DNA from: Sphingomonas sp. JC676
GTDB taxonomy: Bacteria; Pseudomonadota; Alphaproteobacteria; Sphingomonadales; Sphingomonadaceae
Reading direction: 5' to 3'
Length of the DNA stretch: 64,000 nucleotides
Assembly (NCBI RefSeq): GCF_014489075.1
Contig: NZ_JACTGR010000002.1
Span: 372,001-436,000, forward strand
Position numbers and translations under genes: made by a program. Positions 1-13,517 of the stretch are shown one piece after another. A model generated the notes under the pieces. It saw nothing but the letters and a program-made list of their open reading frames with translations. It made no database searches and was not told where the DNA came from. Position 1 is the first letter of the stretch; the number at the start of each line of letters is the position of its first letter.

Positions 1-403
<403 letters not shown>

Positions 404-410
404 CGGGCGC

Positions 411-434
411 GGGCGCTACCCTTGGGTAGCGCCC
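411..434 (+). repeat. Perfect inverted repeat between rpoB and rpoC
   Basis: Bases 411-421 (GGGCGCTACCC) are exactly complementary to 424-434, with two bases between them. In RNA this would form a stem of about nine pairs with a small CCUUGG-type loop. No T run follows, so it is not a classical terminator. It ends about 30 bases before the rpoC ribosome-binding site (AGAGGG, 465-470). It could be an mRNA-processing or pausing element that tunes rpoB and rpoC expression, but that role is inferred. Confidence 0.6.
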
Positions 435-478
435 TCCCCTTCGCCCGAGAGAATTTTACCCTCCAGAGGGAAAAAGAA

Positions 479-4762
<4,284 letters not shown>

Positions 4763-4800
4763 TCCGCCCGTTCAGTGCTCAAGGGCGCTGAAGACAGAAA

Positions 4801-4834
4801 AGCCGCCGTCCGGGATGCCGGACGGCGGCTTTTT
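4801..4834 (+). terminator. Intrinsic terminator of the rpoBC operon
   Basis: A 13-bp perfect stem (4801-4813 with 4818-4830) with the loop GATG is followed by TTTTT and preceded by AAAA. It lies 38 bases after the rpoC stop codon. Both halves of the classical signature are present. Confidence 0.93.
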
Positions 4835-4869
4835 CTTGCGTAAGGGCCACCCGCGCCACAAAGCAGGGC

Positions 4870-5688
4870 ATGCTTCGCCCCCTCCTCGCTGCCGCCGCAC
4901 TCCCCTGCGTGTTCTTCGCCACCAGCGCCGCGGCGCAGACCGGCGATTCTGAGACTAGGGAGGCCAAGGAGCCCCGGCGGATCCGCGTCGCACTGGGCCC
5001 GCAGTTCGTCCCGGCTTATCCCGGCGCGGACAATCTGAGCCTCAGCCCGCTGGTGGATGTCGCGGTCGCGCGCGGGAACGAGCCCTTTGATTTCGAGGCG
5101 GCCGATGAGAGCTTCGGCTTTCCGGTGCTCAAGACGGGGGGATTCTCCTTCGGCCCCGCGTTCAACTTCCAGACCGGCCGCAAGCGCAACGAATCGCATA
5201 TCGGCATCGACGAAGTCGGCACGACGATCGAGCTGGGCGGTTTCGCCCAATATTGGATCGCGCCGAAGCTGCGCGTGCATGCCGAGGTGCGGCAGGGCGT
5301 GAACGGCCACAAGGCGCTGGTGAGCAATATCGGCCTCGACTATGTAGCGCGCGACGCCGACCGGTGGCTGTTCGCGCTGGGCCCGCGCGTGTCGCTCTCG
5401 AACGCTAAATATCAGGACGCGTGGTTCAGCGTCTCGCCACGCGAGGCCGCCGCTACCGGCCTGCCCGCCTTCGAGCCGGACGGCGGCGGCGTCCATGCCG
5501 TGGGCGCAAACGCGACCGGCCTGTACCAGCTGACGCCGCGCTGGGGCCTGTACGGCTTCGCCAAATATGACCGGCTGGTCGGCGACGCGGCGCGCTCGCC
5601 GATCGCCCAGGGCATCGGCTCGCGCAACCAGGTCTCGGGCGGGCTCGGGCTGTCCTTCACCTTCGGCCGCGATGTGGGGCGGCGCTGA
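4870..5688 (+). CDS. MipA/OmpV family outer-membrane protein
   Basis: A 272-aa predicted outer-membrane beta-barrel of the MipA/OmpV family. It has a clear Sec signal peptide with an AAA-Q cleavage site near residue 22. The mature part starts with the family's typical segment RIRVALGPQFVPAYPGAD, then LSLSPLVDV, and ends with amphipathic strands (GGLGLSFTFG). Family members are either scaffolds for murein-synthesis enzymes or small-molecule porins; which applies here cannot be told from sequence. It follows the rpoC terminator, so it needs its own promoter, and it converges on the phytase gene with only 17 bases between the stop codons. No terminator is visible in that gap. Confidence 0.85.
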   Translation: MLRPLLAAAALPCVFFATSAAAQTGDSETREAKEPRRIRVALGPQFVPAYPGADNLSLSPLVDVAVARGNEPFDFEAADESFGFPVLKTGGFSFGPAFNFQTGRKRNESHIGIDEVGTTIELGGFAQYWIAPKLRVHAEVRQGVNGHKALVSNIGLDYVARDADRWLFALGPRVSLSNAKYQDAWFSVSPREAAATGLPAFEPDGGGVHAVGANATGLYQLTPRWGLYGFAKYDRLVGDAARSPIAQGIGSRNQVSGGLGLSFTFGRDVGRR

Positions 5689-5705
5689 CCCCTCGCGCCG
5701 GGCCG

Positions 5706-6773
5706 TCAGCGCTCCAGCGCGGCCCGCACCTTCGCCCAGTCGACCAGCTTGAAGTTCTGGGCGCCGCCTTCGTTGACGTCGTCCTGCATCGCCACCAGCC
5801 CCTTGGCGAAAGGCCCGATCGGCCCCGACCAGGCATCGACGCCGTCGGTGCCGCTGACGCCGTCGACACCGCCCGCCGCCGCTACGCGGAATCGGCCGAC
5901 ATAGCGCTCGGCGCCGGCCGCGCCGCTGACGTTCCACACCGCGAACGCGCTGTCGCCCTGGCTCGACACGATCAGGAAGGTTTCGCCGCCATCGCGGATC
6001 AGCGTCGTGCCCTCGACATCGGCGGCCAGCCTGCCCTCGCCCAGTCCCGCGACGAGCACGCGTGCGGCGGGATCGGCATTGAGGTCGTAGCGCCAGACGC
6101 CCTTCATCTCCTCGCCTATATAGAGCGTACCGGTCGCGTCATCTATGGTGCAGCCCTCGGACTGGGTGCCGACCGCGAAGCGGCGGCGCTCGGTGCCGGT
6201 GATCTCCGTGCCCGAAGTGTCGAGCATGTATTCGCGGACCTGGCCGTCCTTGGCGATCAGCACCGCGAGCAGCGTGCCGTTCAGACGGCCCATGCAGAAA
6301 CCATAGGGCTCGACCACGTCGGACTTGATGAAGCCCGCGGGCTTCACGTCGCCCTCGCCCGCGAATCGGTACAAGGCGACGCCCATCCGGCCGCGATCCG
6401 AGGCGCCGGCGACGAAGCCCTGCCCTTCTCCGCGCAGGTCGACATTGTTCAGCAACCCCTCGGACAAGAATTGGAGAGATTCGCCGGTGAGGCCGAACAC
6501 ATAGAGGCCGGCTTTTTTATCGGTGCCGAGCAGAATCCCGTCGTGCCTTTTGCCGGCAAATGACACGCCATCCGGGCCCGTCCAGATCGCCGGATCGTCG
6601 GCCGCGTCGGCCAATTTCGTCGCCACCGCAACGGTTTCGCCCGCCACGGGCACCTCGACAGCGGGGTAGGAAATGGCCGGTGCAGGATCCGCCGCATGCA
6701 TGCTGCAACCGCACAACAGCAACGAAACCGTAACCGAAACGACGCCGAATCTTCCCCGCATTTTCATTTCCAT
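5706..6773 (-). CDS. Beta-propeller phytase, putative lipoprotein
   Basis: A 355-aa member of the beta-propeller (3-phytase) family, which releases phosphate from phytate using calcium. Visible family motifs are DAADDPAIW near the start of the mature domain, GLYVFGLTGE, NNVDLRG, and EGCTIDDATGTLYIGEEMKGVWRY in the central blades. The N-terminus is a signal peptide ending in a lipobox-like LCGC (Cys23), so the enzyme is probably lipid-anchored and periplasmic or on the surface. Three in-frame ATGs (6773, 6767, 6761) crowd the start. AGG directly before the first would best serve the second, so the true start may be 6767. It is divergent from a TonB-dependent receptor, a pairing known for phytases in sphingomonads and Caulobacter. 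Confidence 0.88.
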   Translation of the reverse strand: MEMKMRGRFGVVSVTVSLLLCGCSMHAADPAPAISYPAVEVPVAGETVAVATKLADAADDPAIWTGPDGVSFAGKRHDGILLGTDKKAGLYVFGLTGESLQFLSEGLLNNVDLRGEGQGFVAGASDRGRMGVALYRFAGEGDVKPAGFIKSDVVEPYGFCMGRLNGTLLAVLIAKDGQVREYMLDTSGTEITGTERRRFAVGTQSEGCTIDDATGTLYIGEEMKGVWRYDLNADPAARVLVAGLGEGRLAADVEGTTLIRDGGETFLIVSSQGDSAFAVWNVSGAAGAERYVGRFRVAAAGGVDGVSGTDGVDAWSGPIGPFAKGLVAMQDDVNEGGAQNFKLVDWAKVRAALER

Positions 6774-6830
6774 CCTGTTTTGACCTCATCGAGCGAGGGC
6801 CCGAATCCCTCGATGCAAGGGGATCATGAC

Positions 6831-9161
6831 ATGAATGTTTCGCGCTTTCTCGGCGGAGCGGCATTGGCCGTGCTCGCCGCCAGCCTGATGCCAGGGGTTG
6901 CTGCCGCCCAGCAGGAGAGCGGCCAACCCGCCGCCGCGACCCAGGACGGGGAAAATGGCGAGGCCGAACAGCGCGCCAATGACATCATCGTCACCGGCGA
7001 AATCTTTTTCCGCAACCGCACGACCGATCCCAATCCGGTGCTCTCGTACGACCTGGAATATTTCCAGAAGTTCGAGCCGGTCTCGGTCGGCGAGATGCTG
7101 AAGCGCGTGCCGGGCGTGACCTTCACGTCCGACGTGCTCGAATATGACCAGCCGCAGTTCCGCGGCCTGCCGCCGGGCTATACCCAGGTGCTGATCAACG
7201 GCCGCCGCGCGCCGGGCGGCGAGAGCGACCGCAGCTTCTTCGTCGATCGCATCCCGGCCGAGCTGGTCGAACGGATCGAGATCGTCCGCGCGCCCCGCGC
7301 CGACCAGCCGAGCGAAGGCGCGGCGGGCACGCTCAACATCATCACCAAGGAAAGCGCGAGCTTCGAAGGCGGCTTTGCCAAGGCGGGCGCGCTGATCAAC
7401 GGCCGCGATGGCAAGACGCGCCCCTCGGGCGCGGTCGCCTATGCCGGGCATATCAGCGACTCGACCGATTTCTGGGGTGCGCTCAACTATCAGGAGCGCC
7501 GCAACCCGAAGAAGAAGGTCTCGTACCGCTTCGACGACGTGGCGGTTACCGACGACAAGCGATTTCCGGACGGGCTGAACAGCAAGTACATTTCCGACCC
7601 CGAATTCAACAATTTCGAGGCCCAGAGCGACACGCGCGACGGCAGCGATCTTTCGGGCAGCGCCGAGATCAGCACGCGCTTCGGCGATGGCGGCCATTTC
7701 CGCCTGGGCGGCTTCTTCGTCGACACCGATCGCAACGAGGACGAGACCTCGCTGACCTATGAGGGCTCGGACCTGGATTTCGACGGGGTCGAGACGCAGC
7801 ACGAGGAAATCGACCAGCAGACCTATGCGGTGACCGGCGATGCGCTGATCCCGCTGGGCGATTTCAAGCTCGGCGTGGCGGGCGGTTGGAACGCCTATCG
7901 CGACCATACCGACGCGCTGGCTTCCGAGGGTGGCGAAGAGGACCAGAGCGACCTGGAGTTGGTCGAAGTGGAATCTACCCGGGTCAAGGACGATGAGTTC
8001 ACCGGCACGCTCTTCCTGCGCTACGGCGACGGCGGCGCGTTCAAGGTGAAGGGCGGCATCGACCTGCTCAGCAAGAAGCGCACCGGCTCGAATTCGGTGT
8101 TCGACGTCGAGGACGACGAGACCGAAATCAACAACGCCGCGACCTTCAAGATCGACGAGAAGCGCTACGACCCCTATCTGCGCCTGACCTTCGAGCCGAC
8201 CAGCGAGATCTCGATCGACGCCGGCCTGCGCTACGAAATTACCGATCGCGACGTGACCGGCGTGGACGGCACCGCCTCGTACAACACCAGCCAGCTCAAC
8301 CCTTCGCTCCACCTGCGCTATGCGCCGACCGCGCGCGACCAGTTCCGCGCGTCGGTGGCGCGCACCGTGCGCCGGCCCGATTACGACCTGATCTCGCCCT
8401 ATGAGCAAGAAGAGAGCCCGGGCGACGACGACATCAGCTACGGCAACCCGTCGCTCAAGAACGAGCAGTCCTGGGGCGCCGATGTCGGCTATGAGCGGCG
8501 GCTTGGCGCCAAGGGCATCGTCGGCGTCAACTTCTTCTACCGCGACATCAAGGACCTGATCGAACTGGTGCGCGTCGGCGACGTCCTGGACGACGAGGAC
8601 GATCCCACCAGCGACGTGATCGGCGGCCGGTTCACCCCGCGCAACATCGGCGACGGCCAGACCTGGGGCGTGGAGGTCGACTTCTCGACCCCGATCAACA
8701 TCTTCGGCTTCGGCGAAACCGGCCTGTTCGCCAACTACACCTATCTCGACAGCAAGACGAACGACCCGGCGACCGGCGAGGAGCGGCGCTTCAACAACCA
8801 GCCGCACCATATCTACAATGTCGGCTTCATCCAGAACGTCGCGCCGGCGGACCTGAGCTTCGGCGCCACCATCTCGGGCCGGAGCTCGGCGTTCGAATCG
8901 AACTTCGACGAGACGGTGAACCTGCGTTACGATCCCGATCTCGAGGCGTTCGTCGAAAAGCGCATCGGCAAGCACATCGTCGTCCGCTTCTCGGCGCAGA
9001 ACCTGCTCGACCGCGTGAAGAAGGAAGACTTCCGCAAATATGACGGGGATTCGCTGACCGAGATCCTCGCCGCGCGCGCCGCCGGCGATATCGACGAATA
9101 TGAGATCGAGCGCGAGCATGCGGGCCCGCTGTTCCAGGCGACGCTGCGCGCCGCGTTCTGA
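6831..9161 (+). CDS. TonB-dependent receptor beside phytase
   Basis: A 776-aa outer-membrane receptor. The start at 6831 is chosen because AAGGGGA lies 7 bases upstream and a normal signal peptide (RFLGGAALAVLAASLMPGVA) follows; longer in-frame starts would add a charged, non-signal extension. After an acidic linker come the plug domain (NDIIVTGEIFF, GEMLKRVPGVTF, FRGLPPGYTQVLING, ERIEIVRAPRAD, GAAGTLNIITK) and a 22-strand-type barrel ending in the aromatic residue of LRAAF. There is no N-terminal STN signalling extension. It is energised by TonB-ExbBD from the inner membrane. Placement divergent to the phytase, with 57 bases between them, suggests uptake of phytate, inositol phosphates or a released product. 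The substrate is an inference. Confidence 0.92.
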   Translation: MNVSRFLGGAALAVLAASLMPGVAAAQQESGQPAAATQDGENGEAEQRANDIIVTGEIFFRNRTTDPNPVLSYDLEYFQKFEPVSVGEMLKRVPGVTFTSDVLEYDQPQFRGLPPGYTQVLINGRRAPGGESDRSFFVDRIPAELVERIEIVRAPRADQPSEGAAGTLNIITKESASFEGGFAKAGALINGRDGKTRPSGAVAYAGHISDSTDFWGALNYQERRNPKKKVSYRFDDVAVTDDKRFPDGLNSKYISDPEFNNFEAQSDTRDGSDLSGSAEISTRFGDGGHFRLGGFFVDTDRNEDETSLTYEGSDLDFDGVETQHEEIDQQTYAVTGDALIPLGDFKLGVAGGWNAYRDHTDALASEGGEEDQSDLELVEVESTRVKDDEFTGTLFLRYGDGGAFKVKGGIDLLSKKRTGSNSVFDVEDDETEINNAATFKIDEKRYDPYLRLTFEPTSEISIDAGLRYEITDRDVTGVDGTASYNTSQLNPSLHLRYAPTARDQFRASVARTVRRPDYDLISPYEQEESPGDDDISYGNPSLKNEQSWGADVGYERRLGAKGIVGVNFFYRDIKDLIELVRVGDVLDDEDDPTSDVIGGRFTPRNIGDGQTWGVEVDFSTPINIFGFGETGLFANYTYLDSKTNDPATGEERRFNNQPHHIYNVGFIQNVAPADLSFGATISGRSSAFESNFDETVNLRYDPDLEAFVEKRIGKHIVVRFSAQNLLDRVKKEDFRKYDGDSLTEILAARAAGDIDEYEIEREHAGPLFQATLRAAF

Positions 9162-9168
9162 CGATAAA

Positions 9169-9201
9169 GCCGCCGCCCGGGATACATCCCCGGGCGGCGG
9201 C
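9169..9201. terminator. Hairpin between convergent genes, probable bidirectional terminator
   Basis: A 13-bp perfect GC-rich stem (9169-9181 with 9189-9201) separates the stop codons of the TonB receptor and the sulfotransferase. On the minus strand it is followed by TTTATC; on the plus strand only by C residues. It therefore probably works best for the minus-strand gene. Confidence 0.7.
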
Positions 9202-9207
9202 CCCCCG

Positions 9208-10128
9208 TTAATCTCCGTTGGCGAGCCAACGCGCGCAATCGGGGCCAAGCTCGGCGAGCGCCATCGTCTCGTAATCGGCGATATCCTCGGGCGTCAGCGT
9301 TTCGCGCCAGCGGCCGTTGGTGCCCTTGTTGATGAAGGTCTCGGCGCCGCCGTCCCAGAAGACGCCGCCCAATGGCGCGGCCTTGGCCGCATTGGCCTTC
9401 ATCCAGTCGAAGCTGCAATGGCGGACGATCCGGGGCCACAGGCTCGGCTCGACCTCGATCTCGAGAAAATCGGCGATGCGGCGGATCTCGCCGGCCATGT
9501 CGCGCTTCAGCCCCTCGAAATGGACGAGATGGACGTTGGGCAGGTCGCGGACCTGCCACCAGCTGCGGACATTCTCCCAGAACGGCCAGAAGGGGGCGCC
9601 GTCGCCGTCGAGCCATTCGCGGAAATATTCGGCCTTGTCGGGATTGGCCGGGCCGATCGGCGGGCCGACGCGGCCCGGTGTGTCGTTGAGCGCGCCGAAC
9701 CAGGCGGCATTGGCGTTGGCATGATGGTTGTGCATGCTCCACACCACGTCGCGCCCGTCGCGGCCAATATAGAGATATTTGGCCTTCTCGCTGAAGACGA
9801 GCGCGTCGACCGGCAGGTGCGTCTTGATGAAGCGGCGATGCGTCTGCGCCTCGAGTGCGGCGAGCTTTACCGGCGCGGGTGGTAGACGCAGGTCGAGCCA
9901 GGGCGACAGCTCGGAGATGGCCACGTCCGGGCTGGCGCCGAACAGGAGCTGGCCGACGATCTGCTGCGTCCAGGTGGTGCCCGACTTGCCATAGGTCGCC
10001 ACGACGATGTCGTCGTCGCGAAAGGCGAAATCGTTCCACACGGTCGAATCGAAATGATGGTTGTGCATCTCGCGCAGCTTCACCGGCTGTTGGACCCGGT
10101 CGAGCTCGGACGCGAACTTGGTGGCCAT
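9208..10128 (-). CDS. PAPS-dependent sulfotransferase
   Basis: A 306-aa cytosolic-type sulfotransferase that would move a sulfuryl group from 3'-phosphoadenosine-5'-phosphosulfate to an acceptor alcohol or amine. The 5'-phosphosulfate loop YGKSGTTW is at residues 46-53 and the 3'-phosphate site YIGRDGRDVVWS at 120-131. The likely catalytic histidine is H104 in IKTHLP, as in animal SULT enzymes. The C-terminal NKGTNGRWR resembles the RKG-type PAPS-binding end. The start at 10128 has AGGGAA upstream; an in-frame start at 10206 would add 26 residues without family likeness. It stands alone between a convergent receptor gene and a metalloprotease gene, so context does not give the substrate. Confidence 0.88.
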   Translation of the reverse strand: MATKFASELDRVQQPVKLREMHNHHFDSTVWNDFAFRDDDIVVATYGKSGTTWTQQIVGQLLFGASPDVAISELSPWLDLRLPPAPVKLAALEAQTHRRFIKTHLPVDALVFSEKAKYLYIGRDGRDVVWSMHNHHANANAAWFGALNDTPGRVGPPIGPANPDKAEYFREWLDGDGAPFWPFWENVRSWWQVRDLPNVHLVHFEGLKRDMAGEIRRIADFLEIEVEPSLWPRIVRHCSFDWMKANAAKAAPLGGVFWDGGAETFINKGTNGRWRETLTPEDIADYETMALAELGPDCARWLANGD

Positions 10129-10319
10129 ATCTGTGATTCCCTTCAAGCGCTGGCCCTGATGCAGCGCGAAGGCGGTACAGCTAGCCGAGACGCGCAATTC
10201 CCTCACGCGGAGTTCGACCGGGAATCGACCGAGCGACGAACGCGCATGCGACGAAATTCAATCCGGGCCCGTTCGCTTGGCCGCCGGGCTGTCCATCTCC
10301 GCGCCTTCGCGGCGGTTCC

Positions 10320-11879
10320 CTACTCGCCCTGACCCTCGTCCTTGTCCTCATCCTTCTTGGTCAGCAGCGCGCGCGCTTCCTTGAGCTTGGATGCATCAAT
10401 GAGGTCGATCGCGGCGCGCATGTGATTGTCCTTGGGATCGTCATGCGGCGCGAAAGCGATCGGCTGAAGCAGCGCGCGGGCGCTCAGGCCATCGCCCTGA
10501 TCCAGCAACCGTTCGGCGAGCAGCACGCGGACCGTTGAATCTTCGGGCGCCAGCACGGCGGCGCGCGACAACCCCTTCACCGCGTTGGCGCTCGGCTGCT
10601 GCTTCGCGGCAAGGAAGCTCTGATAATAATAGAGCAAGGGCAGCGCGGCATTGGGGTCCGCCCGGTTGGCCTTGATGAGCGGTGCGCGTGCCGCGGACCA
10701 GATCGCGGGATCGGTCGCCTTGGCTTCGGCCGCGCGGCGCACGGCGGCACGGCCCTTGTATAGCAGTGCCAGCATATTGTCGGGATCGAGCGCCAACGCG
10801 CGGTCTGCCGCCTTTTCGGCGGAATCGGTACGGCGCGCCAAATATTCGATATGGGCCAGCTGCGCCTGGACGCGGGCATCGTCAGGGAATCGCTCGGCCG
10901 CGTGTTCGGCCGCGCGCGCCACGGTTCCCATGTTCTGCGCGCGCCATCCGCTGGTGACCCGCGCGCGCGGCAGCAGGATGGCGACTTCACCCTGCGACAA
11001 GGGCCGGATCGCGACCGCTATCGGACGCTTGGGCGGCGGCACTAGAAATGGCGCCGCGAGCTTATTGCGGTGTCGATAAGCGAACATGTCACGATAGAGC
11101 TTCTTGAGATCACCGAACGCGATCCTTGCTGCCTCGGTGCTTGTCTTTCCGCGATTCATCTCCTCGAGATATTTCGCGAGCTGCCCTTTCCGCTCCCCGT
11201 CCAGCGTCAGATAATGGGTGAGCAGCCAGCCGCGGGCATAGATCATGGAGAGCTGCCAGCTCTGGCGCGTGCTGAGCGGCGGGTCGAGCATCTCGGTCAT
11301 CGAGAAATAATCGGCTTCGCTGCCGATCGCACCGGCGCGATAATTGGCCGGCAGGCCGATCGTCGTCGAGCCGTTCTCGTTGAAAAGGACGTTGGCGTTA
11401 AATTCGGCGAAGCCTTCCGAATACCAGAGTGGATAGGCGATCGGATAAGTCGAGAACATGAAATGGTGGCTGTATTCGTGCAGCAGCACCGATTGCGAAT
11501 TCATGTCGCCGGGCTTGGTCTTGGCATCGACCTTGGGCGCATAGAGGCTGAAGATGGCGGAACCGCCGGCGCGTGGGCTGTAATAGCCGACCGCATAGCC
11601 GGAGCAGTTGCAAGTCGCATTGTACATGTCTTCGCTGAAGGCGAAGATCTGGAGCGGGTTGGATCGCCGCGCGGGATCGTCCTCGACGCCGTAGAGCCTG
11701 CGCAGCGCGGCGTCGAAACGCTCCAGCTTGGTGGCGAAGGCCCAGGCGGCCGCCTGATCGTCTTGGATGTAGATGATGAAATGGTCGGTCCGCACCTCCA
11801 GCCATGGGTCGTCCGACGCCCGGGCCGAAGCCGCGACCATACCCACAACCATCGCCAAAAGGCCGAGAATGAAGCGCAT
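10320..11879 (-). CDS. Secreted gluzincin-like metalloprotease with TPR-like C-terminal repeats
   Basis: A 519-aa protein not assignable to a named enzyme. Residues 1-21 form a signal peptide (LGLLAMVVGMVAASARA). The next part (about 25-260) has the zinc-protease motif HEYSH at residues 134-138, with a downstream WYSEGFAEF where Glu155 or Glu159 could be the third ligand, as in peptidase MA-like families. A CNCSG pair precedes the motif. The C-terminal half contains alanine-rich helical repeats spaced like tetratricopeptide repeats (for example AEKAADRALALDPDN). It ends in a highly charged lysine/glutamate tail. Likely periplasmic. The ATG at 11879 is chosen for the signal peptide; the frame is open further upstream without likeness. 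Proteolytic activity is inferred from the motif only. Confidence 0.75.
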   Translation of the reverse strand: MRFILGLLAMVVGMVAASARASDDPWLEVRTDHFIIYIQDDQAAAWAFATKLERFDAALRRLYGVEDDPARRSNPLQIFAFSEDMYNATCNCSGYAVGYYSPRAGGSAIFSLYAPKVDAKTKPGDMNSQSVLLHEYSHHFMFSTYPIAYPLWYSEGFAEFNANVLFNENGSTTIGLPANYRAGAIGSEADYFSMTEMLDPPLSTRQSWQLSMIYARGWLLTHYLTLDGERKGQLAKYLEEMNRGKTSTEAARIAFGDLKKLYRDMFAYRHRNKLAAPFLVPPPKRPIAVAIRPLSQGEVAILLPRARVTSGWRAQNMGTVARAAEHAAERFPDDARVQAQLAHIEYLARRTDSAEKAADRALALDPDNMLALLYKGRAAVRRAAEAKATDPAIWSAARAPLIKANRADPNAALPLLYYYQSFLAAKQQPSANAVKGLSRAAVLAPEDSTVRVLLAERLLDQGDGLSARALLQPIAFAPHDDPKDNHMRAAIDLIDASKLKEARALLTKKDEDKDEGQGE

Positions 11880-12002
11880 TTCCGAAATCCCCCGGCGACA
11901 GGCTAGCGCGAAATCCATTCGGTCGCCAAGCCGTCGAATAAAGCCGGGCCGATGCCGATATGCCCGTTCCCTTCGGTGCAGCGCTCGCCTATCTGCAGCG
12001 CC

Positions 12003-12512
12003 ATGGCCACCGAACTCTATGACCTCACGGTCCCCGTCTATCTCCGCGCTTTCGCGGCGATGTCCGCTTTCCTCGAAAAGGGTCGTGCCTATGCCGACGA
12101 GCAGGGCATCGCCCATGACGAGCTGCTGAACACGCGCCTCTACGAGGACATGGCGACACTCGCCGGCCAGGTGCAGCGCGCGAGCGACGGCGCCAAGTTC
12201 GCGATCGCGCGGCTGGCCGGGGTCGAAGCGCCTTCGATGCCCGATACCGAAGCGAGCTTCGACGAGCTCCAGGCGCGGATCGCGGCGACGGTCGAGTTCC
12301 TCAACTCGGTGCCGCGCGACAAGATCGACGGGCGCGAAGACGCCGATATCGAGGTTAAGACCCCGCGCACCGGCTTCCACTTCAAGGGCCTGGGCTATGT
12401 CCTCGGCTTCGCGACGCCGAACATCTATTTCCACGTGACCACCGCGTACGGAATCCTGCGCCACAAGGGCGTGCCGGTGGGCAAGATGGACTATCTCGGC
12501 GGCATCCGGTGA
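12003..12512 (+). CDS. DUF1993 family protein
   Basis: A 169-aa cytoplasmic protein of the DUF1993 family, a four-helix-bundle type related in fold to DinB-like proteins; biochemical function unknown. Typical family features are the start LYDLTVPVYLRAF and the end segment PNIYFHVTTAYGILRHKGVPVGKMDYLG, which carries conserved histidines. The start at 12003 begins the family's conserved N-terminus; the frame is open 17 codons further upstream without likeness. Its stop overlaps the GTG start of the next gene by 4 bases, so the two are translationally coupled and probably share a role. Confidence 0.85.
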   Translation: MATELYDLTVPVYLRAFAAMSAFLEKGRAYADEQGIAHDELLNTRLYEDMATLAGQVQRASDGAKFAIARLAGVEAPSMPDTEASFDELQARIAATVEFLNSVPRDKIDGREDADIEVKTPRTGFHFKGLGYVLGFATPNIYFHVTTAYGILRHKGVPVGKMDYLGGIR

Positions 12513-13381
12513 TCCGCATCGCCGTCATCGGCGCCGGCGCGATCGGCGGCACCCTGGCGGCGTGGCTGGCGCAGGACGAGACGCATCAGGTCACTTTGTG
12601 CGCGCGATCACCGCTGGGAGATCTCGAAGTCGAGACCCCCGAGGGTGTGATTTACGCGAAGCCGCGCATCCTGACCGATCCCGCCGAGGCAGCGCCGGTC
12701 GATTGGGTATTGGCGACCACCAAGACCTATGACTGCGCCGCGGCGGCGGCCTGGCTGCCCGGACTGATGGGGCCGACGACCCGCCTCGCGGTGATCCAGA
12801 ACGGCGTCGAGCAGCGCGACCGCTTCCCCAGCGTGCCGGCGCAGCGCACGGTGCCCGTCATCATCGACTTGCCCGCCGAGCGCACCGCGCCGGGCCGGAT
12901 CATCCAGCGCCGCTCGGGCACGATCCATGTTCCCGAGGGCGAGGCCGGCGAAAGCTTCGTCGCACTGTTCACGGACACGCCGATCGACGCTGCGACGACA
13001 CCCGATTTCATCACCGCCGCCTGGCGCAAGCTCGCGATCAATTGCTCGGGCATCGTCAGCGCGCTGACCCGGCGCGCCGCCGAGGTCGCCAATGACGAGG
13101 GCGTCGCCGAGGTGATGCGCGGCCTGGTGCGCGAATGCATCGCGGTGGGCCGTGCCGAGGGCGCCGACCTGCCCGACGACCTTGTCGACAAGGTGGTGAC
13201 CTGGACGCGCAAGGCGCATCCGCAATCGGTGAATTCGCTCCACGCGGACCTGCTCGCCGGGCGCCGCATGGAAATCGACGCGCGCAACACCGTGATCGTC
13301 CGACTGGGCAACATTCACGGCATCCCCGCCCCCCTCAACGCCGCCTGCGCGGCGCTGCTGGCGGCGTCGGTGGCGGGCTGA
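12509..13381 (+). CDS. 2-dehydropantoate 2-reductase family oxidoreductase
   Basis: A 290-aa member of the ketopantoate reductase (ApbA/PanE) family, which reduces 2-oxo acids with NADPH. The Rossmann motif GAGAIGG is at residues 8-14. TKTYD near residue 71 and IQNGVE at 96-101 are family signatures, and Lys174 in WRKLAINC matches the conserved catalytic lysine. The C-terminal helical domain contains SLHADLLAGRRMEID, typical of the family. It starts with GTG and overlaps the DUF1993 gene by 4 bases. No other pantothenate gene is nearby, so it may act on a different oxo-acid; the specific substrate is not established by sequence. Confidence 0.82.
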   Translation: MIRIAVIGAGAIGGTLAAWLAQDETHQVTLCARSPLGDLEVETPEGVIYAKPRILTDPAEAAPVDWVLATTKTYDCAAAAAWLPGLMGPTTRLAVIQNGVEQRDRFPSVPAQRTVPVIIDLPAERTAPGRIIQRRSGTIHVPEGEAGESFVALFTDTPIDAATTPDFITAAWRKLAINCSGIVSALTRRAAEVANDEGVAEVMRGLVRECIAVGRAEGADLPDDLVDKVVTWTRKAHPQSVNSLHADLLAGRRMEIDARNTVIVRLGNIHGIPAPLNAACAALLAASVAG

Positions 13382-13517
13382 TCCCGGCCTTGCAAGATGT
13401 CGGCTGCAAGGTGGTCAAGTCCTCACAGCATGAGGGCGCCGCCTTGGACGATGTCATCGAGCCTCTCATCGCCGAGGATCGGGCCGTGAGGCTCGCGAGC
13501 CCCGAAGGTAGCCGGAA

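Noticed and set aside
6786..9248. 820-codon frame antisense to the phytase-linked TonB receptor
   Set aside because: Composition is typical of antisense shadows, with no motif; the opposite strand has plug and barrel motifs.
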